Shown in pieces: positions 16,992 to 26,071 of a stretch of DNA of 64,000 nucleotides. Location of the stretch: the NCBI RefSeq assembly GCF_023016115.1, contig NZ_JALKBH010000002.1, positions 892,624 through 956,623 on the forward strand. The letters are read 5' to 3'. How positions within the stretch are numbered: position 1 is the stretch's first letter; the number at the start of each line of letters is the position of its first letter. The stretch is from Alcanivorax sp. S6407 (GTDB lineage: Bacteria; Pseudomonadota; Gammaproteobacteria; Pseudomonadales; Alcanivoracaceae). The translations under genes were made by a program, and so were the position numbers. The notes beneath the pieces were generated by a model. That model ran no database searches and was not told the origin of the DNA. It saw nothing but the letters and a program-made list of their open reading frames with translations.

Positions 16992-18104
16992 ATGCGCTCA
17001 TTGCTGTTCACCCTGCACAAATACACCGGCCTGACCTTGGGCATACTGCTGGTTATCAGCGGCCTTACCGGCAGCCTGCTGGTGTTTCACGACGCGCTGG
17101 ATGAGCAACTCACCCCTGCCCTGATCACCGACGGCGACAGCCTGGCGCCACTCAGCGTGGTGATCGCCAACGCCGAGGCCGCCACCGGGAAAACGGCCCA
17201 ACGTATCGATCTGTCGCGCCAGCCTGGCAGCCCTCACACCCTGCGCTTTGCCAAAAACCCTGACGCCGCCGGCCCGTTGCAGGTGAGCGTCTCCCCCTAT
17301 TCCGGCGAAGTCCTCGCCGTGCGTGACTGGGGGCACTATCCCATGACCTGGCTGTACCGGCTGCACTACACCCTGCTGGCCGGCAATAACGGCAAGATCG
17401 TCGTCGGCATTCTTGGCCTGTGCCTGCTGGGTTTCTGTGTTACCGGGGTCGCGCTGTGGTGGCCGACAGGCAAACGCAAGGGCAAATGGAAACGCAATCT
17501 GACGGTAAAGCGCGGCGCAGGGCGCTATCGCCTGCACTTTGATCTGCACCAGGTCGCCGGCATCTACCTGTTGCCGGTACTGCTGGTTATTGCGTTCTCC
17601 GGTGTCAGTCTGGTGTTTGGCAAACAGGTCAGCGCCATCGTCGGCACGACCCTGCCCCTGCAGGAGCGCCCATCCCCTTCCTCTCTCCCCGGCGAAGGCG
17701 CGCCACTCTCAGCGGATGACGCAGTGGCACTGGCCCGGTCTCATTTTCCCGACGCGTTACTACGGCGTCTGTATTTACCAGCAGACCCCAATGGCAGTTA
17801 TCGTGTCGCTTTCACCCTGCCCGACGACGCCTGGCAAGAGCATGGCGCCAACAACCTGTGGCTGGATCAATATAGCGGCGAGCGACTGGCACTCTGGCAA
17901 ATCAGCCAGCTACCCGCCGGCAGCCAATTCATGAGCTGGCAGTTTCCCCTGCATAATGGTGACGCCCTCGGACTTCCCGGCCGGCTTGTGGTAATGCTAA
18001 GCGGGCTCGCCCCCTTGCTGTTCTTTATCACAGGCTGCTATCTCTGGTGGACCAAGCGCCAGCTGAAGCGCAAGGCCAGCCAACGCCGCCAGCCTCGCAC
18101 CTGA
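16992..18104 (+). CDS. PepSY-associated transmembrane protein
   Basis: The 370-aa protein has four hydrophobic helices, the first just after the start (LHKYTGLTLGILLVISGLTG), two near the middle and one near the C-terminus, with two periplasmic PepSY-like loops between. Members next to TonB receptors are implicated in reductive iron release from siderophores (for example FpvG in Pseudomonas), which fits the location. The start at 16992 (MRSLLFTLHKYTG) matches family N-termini; a GTG at 16965 would add nine residues and overlaps the hairpin. Confidence 0.85.
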   Translation: MRSLLFTLHKYTGLTLGILLVISGLTGSLLVFHDALDEQLTPALITDGDSLAPLSVVIANAEAATGKTAQRIDLSRQPGSPHTLRFAKNPDAAGPLQVSVSPYSGEVLAVRDWGHYPMTWLYRLHYTLLAGNNGKIVVGILGLCLLGFCVTGVALWWPTGKRKGKWKRNLTVKRGAGRYRLHFDLHQVAGIYLLPVLLVIAFSGVSLVFGKQVSAIVGTTLPLQERPSPSSLPGEGAPLSADDAVALARSHFPDALLRRLYLPADPNGSYRVAFTLPDDAWQEHGANNLWLDQYSGERLALWQISQLPAGSQFMSWQFPLHNGDALGLPGRLVVMLSGLAPLLFFITGCYLWWTKRQLKRKASQRRQPRT

Positions 18105-18291
18105 TTCAGAGCCCGCCCCTCTCCCTGTTCGTATCCAAACCTCGCCCCGAACAAGCCCCGCCACCTCGCGCTGACAAAATCCGCCATAGATAGCAGTATT
18201 TGGAACAGGGCAGAGTCCGCGACAACCCCGTACCATCACGTGATAAAGATCAGAAAATTTGCATACTGTAATAACCACTTCGGGAGGCCCC

Positions 18292-19065
18292 ATGAAACAC
18301 TTGCTGATCCCCCTGCTATTGATGTGCAGCGTCGCTCATGCCTTCGACCATGGCCGCTGGGATACGCTGCTCAAAGAGCATGTCACCCCCCTGCGAGGCG
18401 GAGTGGCCACGGCGGTGGACTACAATGGCATGGATACGGACCGCCAGGATCTGCAGGGCTACCTTAATGCGCTGTCAGCGGTCACCACGGCAGAGTTTCA
18501 GCAATGGCCCAGTGATGAGCAACTTTCCTTCCTGATCAATGCCTACAACGCTTTCACCGTAGAACTGATTCTTCTTGAAGGACAACCTGATTCCATTCGT
18601 GATATCGGCAATATCTTTTCTGGCCCCTGGGACAAGGAATTCTTTTCCCTACTCGGCCAGCCGCGCACCCTGGATGAAGTGGAGCACGAAATGATCCGCG
18701 GCAATCCGGAACTGATGGACCCACGCATCCACTTCGCCGTGAACTGTGCCTCCATCGGCTGCCCGGCACTGCGCCCGGAAGCCTACACCGCCGACAGACT
18801 GGCCGCGCAACTGCAAGACAGCGCGGTAAAGTTTCTCAGCGACACACAGCGCAATCGCTTCAATGCCGACAGCAACGCACTGGAAATTTCGAAAATCTTT
18901 GACTGGTATGAAGGGGATTTTGAGGACGCCGCTGGCAGCGTGGCCGAATATCTGCTGCCCTATGCGGACCAGCTTGGTGTTCCTGCAGCCCTGCGCAAAA
19001 CCCTGAAAGAAGACAACATCCGCATCCGCCATCTTGACTACGACTGGCAACTGAACAAACAGTAG
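18292..19065 (+). CDS. Secreted DUF547 protein
   Basis: This 257-aa protein has a signal peptide (MKHLLIPLLLMCSVAHA) followed by a DUF547 domain: SFLINAYNAFTVELIL (about 80-95), IHFAVNCASIGCPALRPEAY with two cysteines, and SKIFDWYEGDF. DUF547 proteins are widespread secreted proteins of unsettled function. GGGAGG lies 5 bases before the ATG, which selects this start over an upstream one. The preceding 187-bp gap shows no clear terminator. Confidence 0.85.
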   Translation: MKHLLIPLLLMCSVAHAFDHGRWDTLLKEHVTPLRGGVATAVDYNGMDTDRQDLQGYLNALSAVTTAEFQQWPSDEQLSFLINAYNAFTVELILLEGQPDSIRDIGNIFSGPWDKEFFSLLGQPRTLDEVEHEMIRGNPELMDPRIHFAVNCASIGCPALRPEAYTADRLAAQLQDSAVKFLSDTQRNRFNADSNALEISKIFDWYEGDFEDAAGSVAEYLLPYADQLGVPAALRKTLKEDNIRIRHLDYDWQLNKQ

Positions 19066-19087
19066 CCGGACGCCGATGATGAAACCG

Positions 19088-19120
19088 TAGGGCGGAAATG
19101 GGCCCATGCCCATCTCCGCC
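19088..19120. repeat. GTAGGGCGGAAATGGG-type palindromic repeat (copy 1)
   Basis: Stem 19091-19102 pairs with 19109-19120 (GGCGGAAATGGG / CCCATCTCCGCC). A second copy in opposite orientation occurs at 38348-38382. Being short, palindromic and dispersed, it looks like a REP family; here it may also terminate the DUF547 transcript facing radA. Confidence 0.7.
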
Positions 19121-19256
19121 ATTTTCACCAAACAGGCCACATCAACAGCAATCCGGCATCAAGCTCCCCGCCCCATTCCCTCAACACGTTGAGCTTCCTG
19201 CAATATCACCTTCGTAGCGAGGCGCCACGAAGCCTTCCAGGGTTTCGGGTTTTCGC

Positions 19257-19291
19257 TGTTAACTATTCACTATTAACTGTTAACTATTAAT
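19257..19291. repeat. Solo 7-bp array, TGTTAAC type, at the end of radA
   Basis: Five in-register heptamers (TGTTAAC, TATTCAC, TATTAAC, TGTTAAC, TATTAAT) end 6 bases from the radA stop codon. No inverted partner is visible between here and the DUF547 gene, so the second arm was lost or never present. The lead-in GGTTTTCGCTG is shared with the array at 53960. Confidence 0.8.
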
Positions 19292-19297
19292 TGCCCT

Positions 19298-20665
19298 TCA
19301 AAGATACTCGAGCGCCTGCGCCACATTACTCACACCGATCACTTCAACACCATCAGGCAGATTCCGTGGCAGGTTGGCTTTCGGCACGATGGCTTTCTTG
19401 AAGCCATGCTTTACCGCTTCATAAAGGCGCTCCTGCCCCTGTGGCACCGGCCGGATTTCCCCGGACAACCCCACTTCACCAAATACCACCAGTTCTCGCT
19501 CCAGAGCACGGTCCCGGAAGCTGGAGACAATGGCCAGCACCTGGGCCAGGTCCGCCGCGGTTTCGGTGACCTTCACACCGCCTACCACGTTCATGAACAC
19601 GTCCTGATCGCCCACCTGAATGCCGCCATGGCGGTGCAATACCGCCAGCAACATGGCCAGCCGGTTGCCTTCCAGGCCCACGCACACCCGGCGGGGGTTG
19701 CCGAAGTGGGAAGCATCCACCAGCGCCTGCAACTCTACCAGCAGCGGCCGGGTCCCTTCCCACACCACCGTTACCAGTGAGCCTGAGGCAATCTCGTCGG
19801 CACGATTGAGGAAAATCGCCGAGGGGTTTTTCACTTCCTTGAGGCCCTCGCCGGTCATGGCGAAGACCCCCAGCTCATTCACTGCGCCGAAGCGGTTCTT
19901 CAAACCACGCAGGGTGCGAAAACGAGAGTCAGTGGAACCTTCCAGCATTAGCGAGCAGTCGATCATGTGCTCCAGCACCTTGGGGCCGGCCAGGGTGCCG
20001 TCCTTGGTGACGTGGCCCACCAGCAACAACACGGTGCCGGTCTGCTTGGCAAAACGAGTCAGGGCCGCAGCACATTCGCGCACCTGAGCCACGCTACCGG
20101 GCGCGGACTGCAATGCCGCCAGAAACATGACCTGGATGGAATCCACCACCAGAATCCTTGGCTGCTCCTTACGGGCCAGCTCAAGAATCTGCTCCACGTC
20201 GGTTTCTGCCGCCAGGCGCAGCTTGTCCTTGGGCAACTTGAGGCGGTCGGCGCGCATGGCTACCTGGGAAAGGGATTCCTCACCGGTGATGTAGAGGCAC
20301 TTTTGCGTGTCAGCCAGCTTGCACAGGGTCTGCAATAACAGAGTGGATTTACCGGCACCCGGGTGGCCACCAATCAGGATCGCTGAACCGGGCACCAGAC
20401 CTCCGCCCAACACCCGGTCCAGCTCGCCCATGCCGGAACCGATACGCGGCGTTTCTTCCAGCACGATCTCGTCCAGGTTCTGCACCTCGGACAATTGCCC
20501 GGCAAAACCACCACGACTACCCGCGCCTTTCGACATTGGCGTGGCCGGGTCGTGCACAAATTCCTGCAAGGTATTCCAGGCACCACAGGAGGGACACTGG
20601 CCCTGCCACTTGGGGGTATCACCACCGCAATCGGTGCAGACAAAGGCGATTTTTTTCTTGGCCAC
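19298..20665 (-). CDS. radA: DNA repair protein RadA
   Basis: RadA is a RecA-like ATPase that promotes branch migration in recombinational repair. The 455-aa protein shows the N-terminal zinc finger CTDCGG...CPSCGAW (about 10-30), Walker A GHPGAGKS, the RadA-specific KNRFG motif in LKNRFGAVNE, and a Lon-protease-like C-terminal domain with GEVGLSGEIRPV. The GTG start at 20665 has AAGGA upstream and gives the family N-terminus VAKKKIAFVC; a longer frame reads into repeat DNA. E. coli RadA is 460 aa. Confidence 0.96.
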   Translation of the reverse strand: MAKKKIAFVCTDCGGDTPKWQGQCPSCGAWNTLQEFVHDPATPMSKGAGSRGGFAGQLSEVQNLDEIVLEETPRIGSGMGELDRVLGGGLVPGSAILIGGHPGAGKSTLLLQTLCKLADTQKCLYITGEESLSQVAMRADRLKLPKDKLRLAAETDVEQILELARKEQPRILVVDSIQVMFLAALQSAPGSVAQVRECAAALTRFAKQTGTVLLLVGHVTKDGTLAGPKVLEHMIDCSLMLEGSTDSRFRTLRGLKNRFGAVNELGVFAMTGEGLKEVKNPSAIFLNRADEIASGSLVTVVWEGTRPLLVELQALVDASHFGNPRRVCVGLEGNRLAMLLAVLHRHGGIQVGDQDVFMNVVGGVKVTETAADLAQVLAIVSSFRDRALERELVVFGEVGLSGEIRPVPQGQERLYEAVKHGFKKAIVPKANLPRNLPDGVEVIGVSNVAQALEYL

Positions 20666-20699
20666 AACAAATCCTTCTTGTGCAGGCGAATCTACGGAG

Positions 20700-20872
20700 C
20701 CGCTGTAGGAACGTAGCGCAGCGGAGTAACGCACGGAGTGCGGCCCGTAGGCTGAGCGAAGCGAATAACACTACTTGAGGCGCGAACAAACAGTTTCGAG
20801 TTGCGAGAAGCGAGTTTCGAAACTCGTTACTCGCTAACGCTCGGATTCGCGCCTCAAGTGGCGCTCCTACAG
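20700..20872. repeat. Nested REP-like and 7-bp array element between radA and alr
   Basis: This gap is a set of nested inverted repeats. The outermost GTAGGA-type sequence at about 20704 faces GCGCTCCTAC ending near 20871. Inside, ACTTGAGGCGCGAA (20773-20786) pairs with 20846-20859. The centre is a heptamer array, 20793-20820 (GTTTCGA, GTTGCGA, GAAGCGA, GTTTCGA), directly abutting its inverted copy 20821-20841 (AACTCGT, TACTCGC, TAACGCT), with no loop sequence. A further GTAGCGCAGCGGAGTAACGC-like repeat lies at 20711-20732. Confidence 0.8.
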
Positions 20873-20882
20873 TAGCACCGGA

Positions 20883-21947
20883 TCAAACGATAATACGTTC
20901 GGGACGGCTGGTGATCTGGCAGAACAATTCATAGCTGATGGTGCCGCAGGCTTTCGCCACCGCATCCACGTCCACCGCATCGCCCCACAGCTCAACCTCA
21001 TCGCCCACATGGGCATCGATACCATTCAGGTCGATGGTGAGCATGTCCATGGACACTCGCCCTACCAGCACGGAGGGTTCGCCGTTGATGGCCACCGGAG
21101 TACCGCTGGGAGCATGGCGGGGGTAACCGTCACCGTAACCCACCGCCACTACGCCCACCCGGCCCGCTTGCGCTGCCGTCCAGGTGGCACCATAGCCCAC
21201 CGCTTCACCCGGCTGGATGTCATTGATGGCGATTAACCTGGCGCTAAAGCGATGACTGACTTGCAGGCCGATTTCAGCGGCGCTCCTCCAGGTAAAAGGC
21301 GAGGAGCCGTAGAGCATGATACCGGGGCGCACCCGTTTGCCATGGGAATGGGGATAGCGAATCAGGGCGGCTGAATTGGCAGCCGACAAAGGCAGACCGA
21401 GACCGTCCGCCACTTCCTGGGCCAGCATCAGCTGGCGGGCCGTGCGGTCATCCTGTTCGTCATCGGCGCAGGCGAAGTGTGTCATCACCCCCACCGGCTT
21501 CATGCCGGCAGCGGCCAGCTGCTCGGCTGCCTGCAGGGCAATGGCCGGGCGCAAACCCAGGCGGTTCATGCCAGTATTGATTTTCAGCCAGATACGATCG
21601 TTCTCGCCGGGATTTTCCAATAGCAGAGTCACCTGCCAGGGCGAGTGGACCACCACGTCAAGCGACAACTGTCGCACCTCATGCAGCTCGTCCAGATCGA
21701 AAAACCCTTCGGCCACCAGAATTGGCGCGCCAATACCCGCTTCACGCAACTGCCGGGCTTCCTCCAGCAGCGCCACGCCAAACCCATCCACCTCCGTCTG
21801 CATGGCACTGGCCGCATTGATCAGGCCATGACCATAACCATTAGCCTTGACCATGGCGAACACCTCGGCATCACCTGCCAGCTGTTTCGCCCGACCAGCG
21901 TTGTGCGCCAGAGCTGCATTTCGAATTTCGACCCGGGTACCGCGCAT
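20883..21947 (-). CDS. alr: Alanine racemase
   Basis: Alr supplies D-alanine for peptidoglycan. The 354-aa PLP enzyme has the cofactor lysine Lys34 in FAMVKANGYGHG and the second catalytic base in AVGYGATW. The C-terminal beta domain contains GRVSMDMLTIDL. The ATG at 21947 gives the standard N-terminus MRGTRVEIRNAAL; an upstream TTG would add ten residues. alr follows dnaB, as in Pseudomonas. Confidence 0.96.
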   Translation of the reverse strand: MRGTRVEIRNAALAHNAGRAKQLAGDAEVFAMVKANGYGHGLINAASAMQTEVDGFGVALLEEARQLREAGIGAPILVAEGFFDLDELHEVRQLSLDVVVHSPWQVTLLLENPGENDRIWLKINTGMNRLGLRPAIALQAAEQLAAAGMKPVGVMTHFACADDEQDDRTARQLMLAQEVADGLGLPLSAANSAALIRYPHSHGKRVRPGIMLYGSSPFTWRSAAEIGLQVSHRFSARLIAINDIQPGEAVGYGATWTAAQAGRVGVVAVGYGDGYPRHAPSGTPVAINGEPSVLVGRVSMDMLTIDLNGIDAHVGDEVELWGDAVDVDAVAKACGTISYELFCQITSRPERIIV

Positions 21948-22002
21948 GATCACATCCGCCAGAGGCCACACGCCCAACGCTCGACGCTACGCATTGTGTT
22001 CA

Positions 22003-22034
22003 CGTCAGGCGTCAGGCATCCGGCGTCAAGCGCC
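22003..22034. repeat. Solo 7-bp array, CGTCAGG type, abutting the dnaB stop
   Basis: Four in-register heptamers (CGTCAGG, CGTCAGG, CATCCGG, CGTCAAG) plus CGCC directly touch the TAA stop of dnaB at 22035-22037. No inverted partner is visible before alr. The type is shared with 153-226 and 45691-45725. Confidence 0.8.
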
Positions 22035-23429
22035 TTATTCATCCATTGCTGCCAGCTGGGCATAGTATTCCGGTGCCAGATCATCGAAGCGGGAAAACTG
22101 GCCCTGGAAGGCCAGCCGCACGGTGCCGATGGGACCGTTACGCTGCTTGCCGATGATTACCTCAGCCACGCCTTTTTCATTGGTGTCCTTGTTGTACACC
22201 TCGTCCCGGTACAGGAAGGTGATCAAGTCGGCATCCTGCTCGATGGCCCCGGATTCACGAAGATCCGACATCACCGGGCGCTTGTTGGGGCGTTGTTCCA
22301 GCGAGCGGTTAAGCTGGGACAAGGCCAGAACCGGACAATTCAATTCCTTGGCGATCCCTTTCAGGGAGCGGGAGATTTCCGAGATTTCGTTTACCCGGTT
22401 ATCCACCCCGGGCACCTGCATCAGCTGCAGGTAATCCACCATGATGCAGCCAATTTCACCGCCACACTCCCGGGCCACCCGGCGGGCACGGGCGCGCATT
22501 TCCAGCGGGCTCAGGGCCGGGGTGTCGTCGATATAGAACTTCTGCTCACTGAGCATGTGAATGGCAGAGGTAATCCGCGGCCAGTCATCCTTTTCCAGAT
22601 TACCGGAACGCACCGAGGTCTGGTTGATACGCCCCAGGGAGGCGAGCATCCGCATAACGATGGAGTCCGCGGGCATTTCCATGGAGAACACCAGCACCGG
22701 CTTGCCGGCCTTGATGGCCACGTTCTCACACAGGTTCATGGCGAAGGTGGTCTTACCCATGGAAGGACGACCGGCGATGACCACCATGTCCGAGGGCTGC
22801 AAACCACCGGTCATCTTGTCCAGTTCATCGAAGCCGGTGGTCACCCCCGTGATGGCGCTCTTGTTCTTGTAGAGCTCATCGATCCGGTCCACGGTCTTCT
22901 TGAGCACGGTCTTGATGTCCTGGGGACCGGAGCCTTTCTTCTGCTGCTCGGCAATCTCGAAGATGGCAGATTCTGCCTTGTCGAGAATTTCCAGCGACTT
23001 TCGTCCTTCCGGGTTAAACGCGCTGTCCGCCACATCGTGAGACACATTGATCAGCTGACGCAGGATGCTGCGCTCACGGACAATCTCGGCGTAGGCAGTA
23101 ATGTTGGCCGCACTGGGGGTGTTACGGGCCAGTTCCGACAGGTAGGTCATGCCGCCGATATCTTCCAGCTGACCCAGCTGACCCAGCGCCTGGGATACGG
23201 TTACCAGGTCACAGGGATTCTCTTCCTCCACCAGCTGGGCAATCACCTCGAAGATCTGGCGGTGGGCCTTGCGGTAAAAGTCCCGCGCCCCCACCCGCTC
23301 GGCCACATCATCCCAGGCACTGTTGTTCAGCAGCAGCCCCCCCAAAATCGCCTGTTCCGCTTCAACGGAATTGGGCGGAATCTTCAGGTTTTCAGGAAGA
23401 TGTTTATCCAGCGATACGGGTTCGTTCAT
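22035..23429 (-). CDS. dnaB: Replicative DNA helicase DnaB
   Basis: DnaB is the hexameric 5'-3' helicase of the replisome. The 464-aa protein has the N-terminal primase-interacting domain (about 15-120, SVEAEQAILGGLLLNNSAWD), a linker, and the RecA-like C-terminal ATPase with Walker A AGRPSMGKTTFAMN and SQLNRSLEQRPNKRP. Length is standard and there is no intein. It follows the ribosomal operon rpsF-priB-rpsR-rplI. Confidence 0.98.
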   Translation of the reverse strand: MNEPVSLDKHLPENLKIPPNSVEAEQAILGGLLLNNSAWDDVAERVGARDFYRKAHRQIFEVIAQLVEEENPCDLVTVSQALGQLGQLEDIGGMTYLSELARNTPSAANITAYAEIVRERSILRQLINVSHDVADSAFNPEGRKSLEILDKAESAIFEIAEQQKKGSGPQDIKTVLKKTVDRIDELYKNKSAITGVTTGFDELDKMTGGLQPSDMVVIAGRPSMGKTTFAMNLCENVAIKAGKPVLVFSMEMPADSIVMRMLASLGRINQTSVRSGNLEKDDWPRITSAIHMLSEQKFYIDDTPALSPLEMRARARRVARECGGEIGCIMVDYLQLMQVPGVDNRVNEISEISRSLKGIAKELNCPVLALSQLNRSLEQRPNKRPVMSDLRESGAIEQDADLITFLYRDEVYNKDTNEKGVAEVIIGKQRNGPIGTVRLAFQGQFSRFDDLAPEYYAQLAAMDE

Positions 23430-23456
23430 GGGGTAATCAGGACTCAGTTATGAGCC

Positions 23457-23606
23457 GCAAGCTTCAAGCTGCAAGCTGCAACACGGGCACAGTCACCATT
23501 ATTGGAGAGGCCATCACCCGCGCCCCGGACTTTCGGCGCGGCTGCAGACGTTCAAAATCAAGAGAAGCTGTGGTCGCGTTGTAGCTTGCAGCTTGAAGCT
23601 TGTAGC
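23457..23606. repeat. Inverted pair of 7-bp arrays, AGCTTGC type, between rplI and dnaB
   Basis: Left arm 23457-23481 has three heptamers plus four bases (GCAAGCT, TCAAGCT, GCAAGCT). Right arm 23579-23606 has four (TTGTAGC, TTGCAGC, TTGAAGC, TTGTAGC). Roughly 97 bases lie between, including a small hairpin GCGCCCCGGACTTTCGGCGC at about 23520. The type is shared with the long array at 57277. Confidence 0.85.
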
Positions 23607-23615
23607 TGCCATTAA

Positions 23616-23675
23616 AAAGGGCACTGCCCTCTCGGACAATGCCCTGATTCTGTCACCGTGCCCCGCAAGGGGCAA
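23616..23675 (-). terminator. Terminator hairpins after rplI
   Basis: Reading the minus strand, a TGCCCCTTGCGGGGCA stem (about 23659-23674) is followed by a GGGCA...TGCCC stem that runs into a TTTTT tract at about 23614-23618. This is a standard Rho-independent end for the rpsF operon and lies before the repeat array pair. Confidence 0.7.
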
Positions 23676-23697
23676 ACCGGTTGTCAGTTACTGTCGA

Positions 23698-24150
23698 TTA
23701 CTCGGCAGGAACCACAGCCAGCTTGATGGTCACGGTCACGTCGGCGTGCAGAACCACGTCGATTTCGAACTCACCGGTCACGCGCAGAGCGCCGTGGGGC
23801 AGCTTCACTTCAGCTTTCTCGACTTCCACGCCAGTGGAGGAAGAAATAGCTTCAGCGATGTCGCGGGTACCCACAGAACCGAACAGCTTGCCTTCGTCAC
23901 CGGCCTTGGCGGCGATGGTTACGGTAGCTTCGTTCAGCTTCTCGGCACGTTCCTGAGCAGCACCCAGCTGCTCGGCAGCGGCTTTTTCCAGCTCGGCACG
24001 ACGTGCTTCCACTTCGGCCAGGTTAGTCTTGGTGGCCGGCAGAGCCTTGCCCTGGGGGATCAGGAAGTTACGGCCGTAGCCGGAACGTACGTCAACCACA
24101 GCACCCAGGTCACCCAGGTTCTTGATAGTTTCCAGCAGGATCACTTGCAT
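23698..24150 (-). CDS. rplI: 50S ribosomal protein L9
   Basis: L9 spans the 50S surface and limits frameshifting. The 150-aa protein has the N-terminal domain [36 protein letters not shown], a long helix (about 40-75) and the C-terminal domain with [16 protein letters not shown]. Last gene of the ribosomal operon. Confidence 0.98.
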   Translation of the reverse strand: MQVILLETIKNLGDLGAVVDVRSGYGRNFLIPQGKALPATKTNLAEVEARRAELEKAAAEQLGAAQERAEKLNEATVTIAAKAGDEGKLFGSVGTRDIAEAISSSTGVEVEKAEVKLPHGALRVTGEFEIDVVLHADVTVTIKLAVVPAE

Positions 24151-24168
24151 GATAGTAGTCCCCTCGGC

Positions 24169-24399
24169 TTAGCTGTCGTGGCTGTCAGTGTACGGCAGCA
24201 GCGCCAGGTAGCGGGCCTGCTTGATAGCAGAGGCCAGCTGACGCTGATAGCGTGCCTTGGTGCCGGTGATACGGCTGGGCACGATCTTGCCAGTTTCGGT
24301 GATGTAGGCTTTTAGGGTGTCGAGATCTTTGTAATCGATGTACTCAACACCTTCCGCGGTGAAGCGGCAGAACTTGCGGCGGCGATAAAAACGGGCCAT
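24169..24399 (-). CDS. rpsR: 30S ribosomal protein S18
   Basis: S18 binds S6 on the 30S platform. The 76-aa protein starts [17 protein letters not shown], with AGGAG 7 bases upstream of the ATG; the longer open frame is not used. It lies 18 bases before rplI and 14 bases after priB. Confidence 0.98.
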   Translation of the reverse strand: MARFYRRRKFCRFTAEGVEYIDYKDLDTLKAYITETGKIVPSRITGTKARYQRQLASAIKQARYLALLPYTDSHDS

Positions 24400-24413
24400 T
24401 GGATATCTCCTGT

Positions 24414-24728
24414 TTAATCCTGATTGAGGGGTTCCAGCGTTTGGGCAATCAGTTGCAAACGGTCCCGGGCGTCTCCCTTGTAACCGGCCCTGCTCAGGCA
24501 TCCGGTCACCTTGATCCGCTGACCCTCTTGCAGGCCCTGGGCCTGTCGGGTCATCCCGCCCGCCAGTATCACGGCGATGCGGGCCTGGACTTCACGGGGA
24601 TGTCCGTCTTCCAGCTGGCGGGAGCGATGCTCGAGCCACAGCCGTTGGCGGGGTACCCCTGCCGGTGTCAGTGCGACCTTTTCCAAGGTGACGATTACAC
24701 CGGTGAGTTCACAGCGATTGCTTTCCAA
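24414..24728 (-). CDS. priB: Primosomal replication protein N
   Basis: PriB is a single-strand DNA-binding OB-fold protein that helps PriA reload the replisome. The 104-aa product has the family N-terminus [10 protein letters not shown] and [20 protein letters not shown]. It starts with TTG two bases after the rpsF stop, so translation is probably coupled. Position between rpsF and rpsR is the conserved one. Confidence 0.92.
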   Translation of the reverse strand: MESNRCELTGVIVTLEKVALTPAGVPRQRLWLEHRSRQLEDGHPREVQARIAVILAGGMTRQAQGLQEGQRIKVTGCLSRAGYKGDARDRLQLIAQTLEPLNQD

Positions 24729-24730
24729 AA

Positions 24731-25072
24731 TTAGCTGGCAGCCCCCTCCTTCTCTTCGTTCTTCGCCAGGGGCGACGGCTCGGTAACAGCGTTGTCGCGA
24801 CGAATCACGAGGTGACGGATTACGGCATCGTTAAAGCGGAAAGTGTTTTCCAGCTCGGCCAGGGTTTCGCCGTCACATTCGATGTTCAACATCACATAGT
24901 GGGCTTTGTGAATCTTGTTGATGGAGTAGGCCAGCTGGCGACGACCCCAATCTTCAAGACGGTGGATGGTGCCCTTGCCATCAGTCACGATCGCGCTGTA
25001 ACGCTCGACCATGGCAGGCACCTGCTCGCTCTGGTCCGGATGAACCAGGAACACAACTTCGTAATGACGCAT
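24731..25072 (-). CDS. rpsF: 30S ribosomal protein S6
   Basis: S6 forms a heterodimer with S18 on the 30S platform. The 113-aa protein begins [17 protein letters not shown] and contains [25 protein letters not shown] precedes the ATG. It heads the rpsF-priB-rpsR-rplI operon; a hairpin in its leader could be the S6:S18 autoregulatory site. Confidence 0.98.
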   Translation of the reverse strand: MRHYEVVFLVHPDQSEQVPAMVERYSAIVTDGKGTIHRLEDWGRRQLAYSINKIHKAHYVMLNIECDGETLAELENTFRFNDAVIRHLVIRRDNAVTEPSPLAKNEEKEGAAS

Positions 25073-25091
25073 GATAGCTCCTTACGGTTGA

Positions 25092-25130
25092 GACACCTCA
25101 CGGTGTCAGATCAGCTTCCCGTTCGTCTGA
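25092..25130 (-). promoter_or_regulatory. Candidate S6:S18 leader motif of the rpsF operon
   Basis: On the minus strand a perfect hairpin GACACC-GTGA-GGTGTC (25092-25107) lies about 20 bases before rpsF, with a CCG at the stem top. An outer complementarity TCAGA/TCTGA precedes it. In many bacteria the rpsF leader binds the S6:S18 complex through a CCG-containing structured motif. The match is by eye only. Confidence 0.4.
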
Positions 25131-25365
25131 CGACATCCCGGTGAAGCAAGGAGACCCGGCCTCACACCATGAAAACACGGGGGAGACGCAGGAAGCGCGC
25201 GATTCTATCCCATCCACCCCGTCGGGCTCAAGGCATATCCATTGCCAATTGCGGTGCGCCGTCGTATCCTGATTCGAAACAAAACGCTACAAACGCTTAC
25301 AAAAAGCGTCGTCTACCCTAACCCTCTGATTTATGAGGGAAAACAAAAACAAACGGGATACGACC

Positions 25366-26067
25366 ATGCACCTCAAAGCCCTGGCCCTTGGCCTGAGCAG
25401 TTTTTGCTTGCTGTCTCCGCTGCATGCCGAGGACAGCCTTCCGCCATGCGGCAGCCCGGTGGATGTGCCGGCCAAGCCGGACCTGGAGGCCTACCCGGAT
25501 TACTCCGATTTCCTGCTGCAGATCATGAAATACAAGCAGGCCAGCCAGCTGCAGAGCGCCCATCAGGCCACCTGCCCGGAGGATTACCGCCCGCAGAAGG
25601 TGGCCAGCAACGACCCCACCGTGATTCTGGAACCGGAAACCCTGGATAGCGCCCTGGCCCGCACCGCGCAGATAACACCCATCGATTACCAGACCCATCC
25701 CACCTGGTATGAGCGCACCACCTCACGCAGCTTCCAACTGCCCCAGCTGGCCGCCACCGGCCTTTCCGGGGAGCACATTCGCACCCTGCTCGGCAATGCC
25801 GGCAGTGATGAGCCGCTGGTGCTACCCATGACCATCGTCGGCATGCAGCTGGACGGGGTCAATGATGGCGGCGACGCCCAGCACCAGGAATCCGACATGG
25901 TCTACGGCACCCTGGGCGCGAGAGAAAACCAGGCCGCCATTGCCGCTTTCACGGCAGACAACCTGCCGTTGATCACCAGCATCTATTTCGCCGGCAACCT
26001 GACCTTCTACTATGACCCGAATGGCGACATGGTTCGCATTGAGGGGATCGCGTACGGGGAGATGTAA
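25366..26067 (+). CDS. Secreted protein of unknown function (paralogue of the next gene)
   Basis: This 233-aa protein has a signal peptide (MHLKALALGLSSFCLLSPLHA) and no recognised domain. Residues about 90-140 (LDSALARTAQITP...TWYERTTSRSFQLPQL) resemble a segment of the downstream gene, and the C-terminal part is rich in aspartate/glycine with LTFYYDPNGDMVRIEGIAYGEM at the end. GGGA precedes the ATG; an earlier in-frame ATG would prefix a polar stretch. It is probably co-transcribed with the next gene, 4 bases away. Confidence 0.75.
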   Translation: MHLKALALGLSSFCLLSPLHAEDSLPPCGSPVDVPAKPDLEAYPDYSDFLLQIMKYKQASQLQSAHQATCPEDYRPQKVASNDPTVILEPETLDSALARTAQITPIDYQTHPTWYERTTSRSFQLPQLAATGLSGEHIRTLLGNAGSDEPLVLPMTIVGMQLDGVNDGGDAQHQESDMVYGTLGARENQAAIAAFTADNLPLITSIYFAGNLTFYYDPNGDMVRIEGIAYGEM

Positions 26068-26071
26068 CACC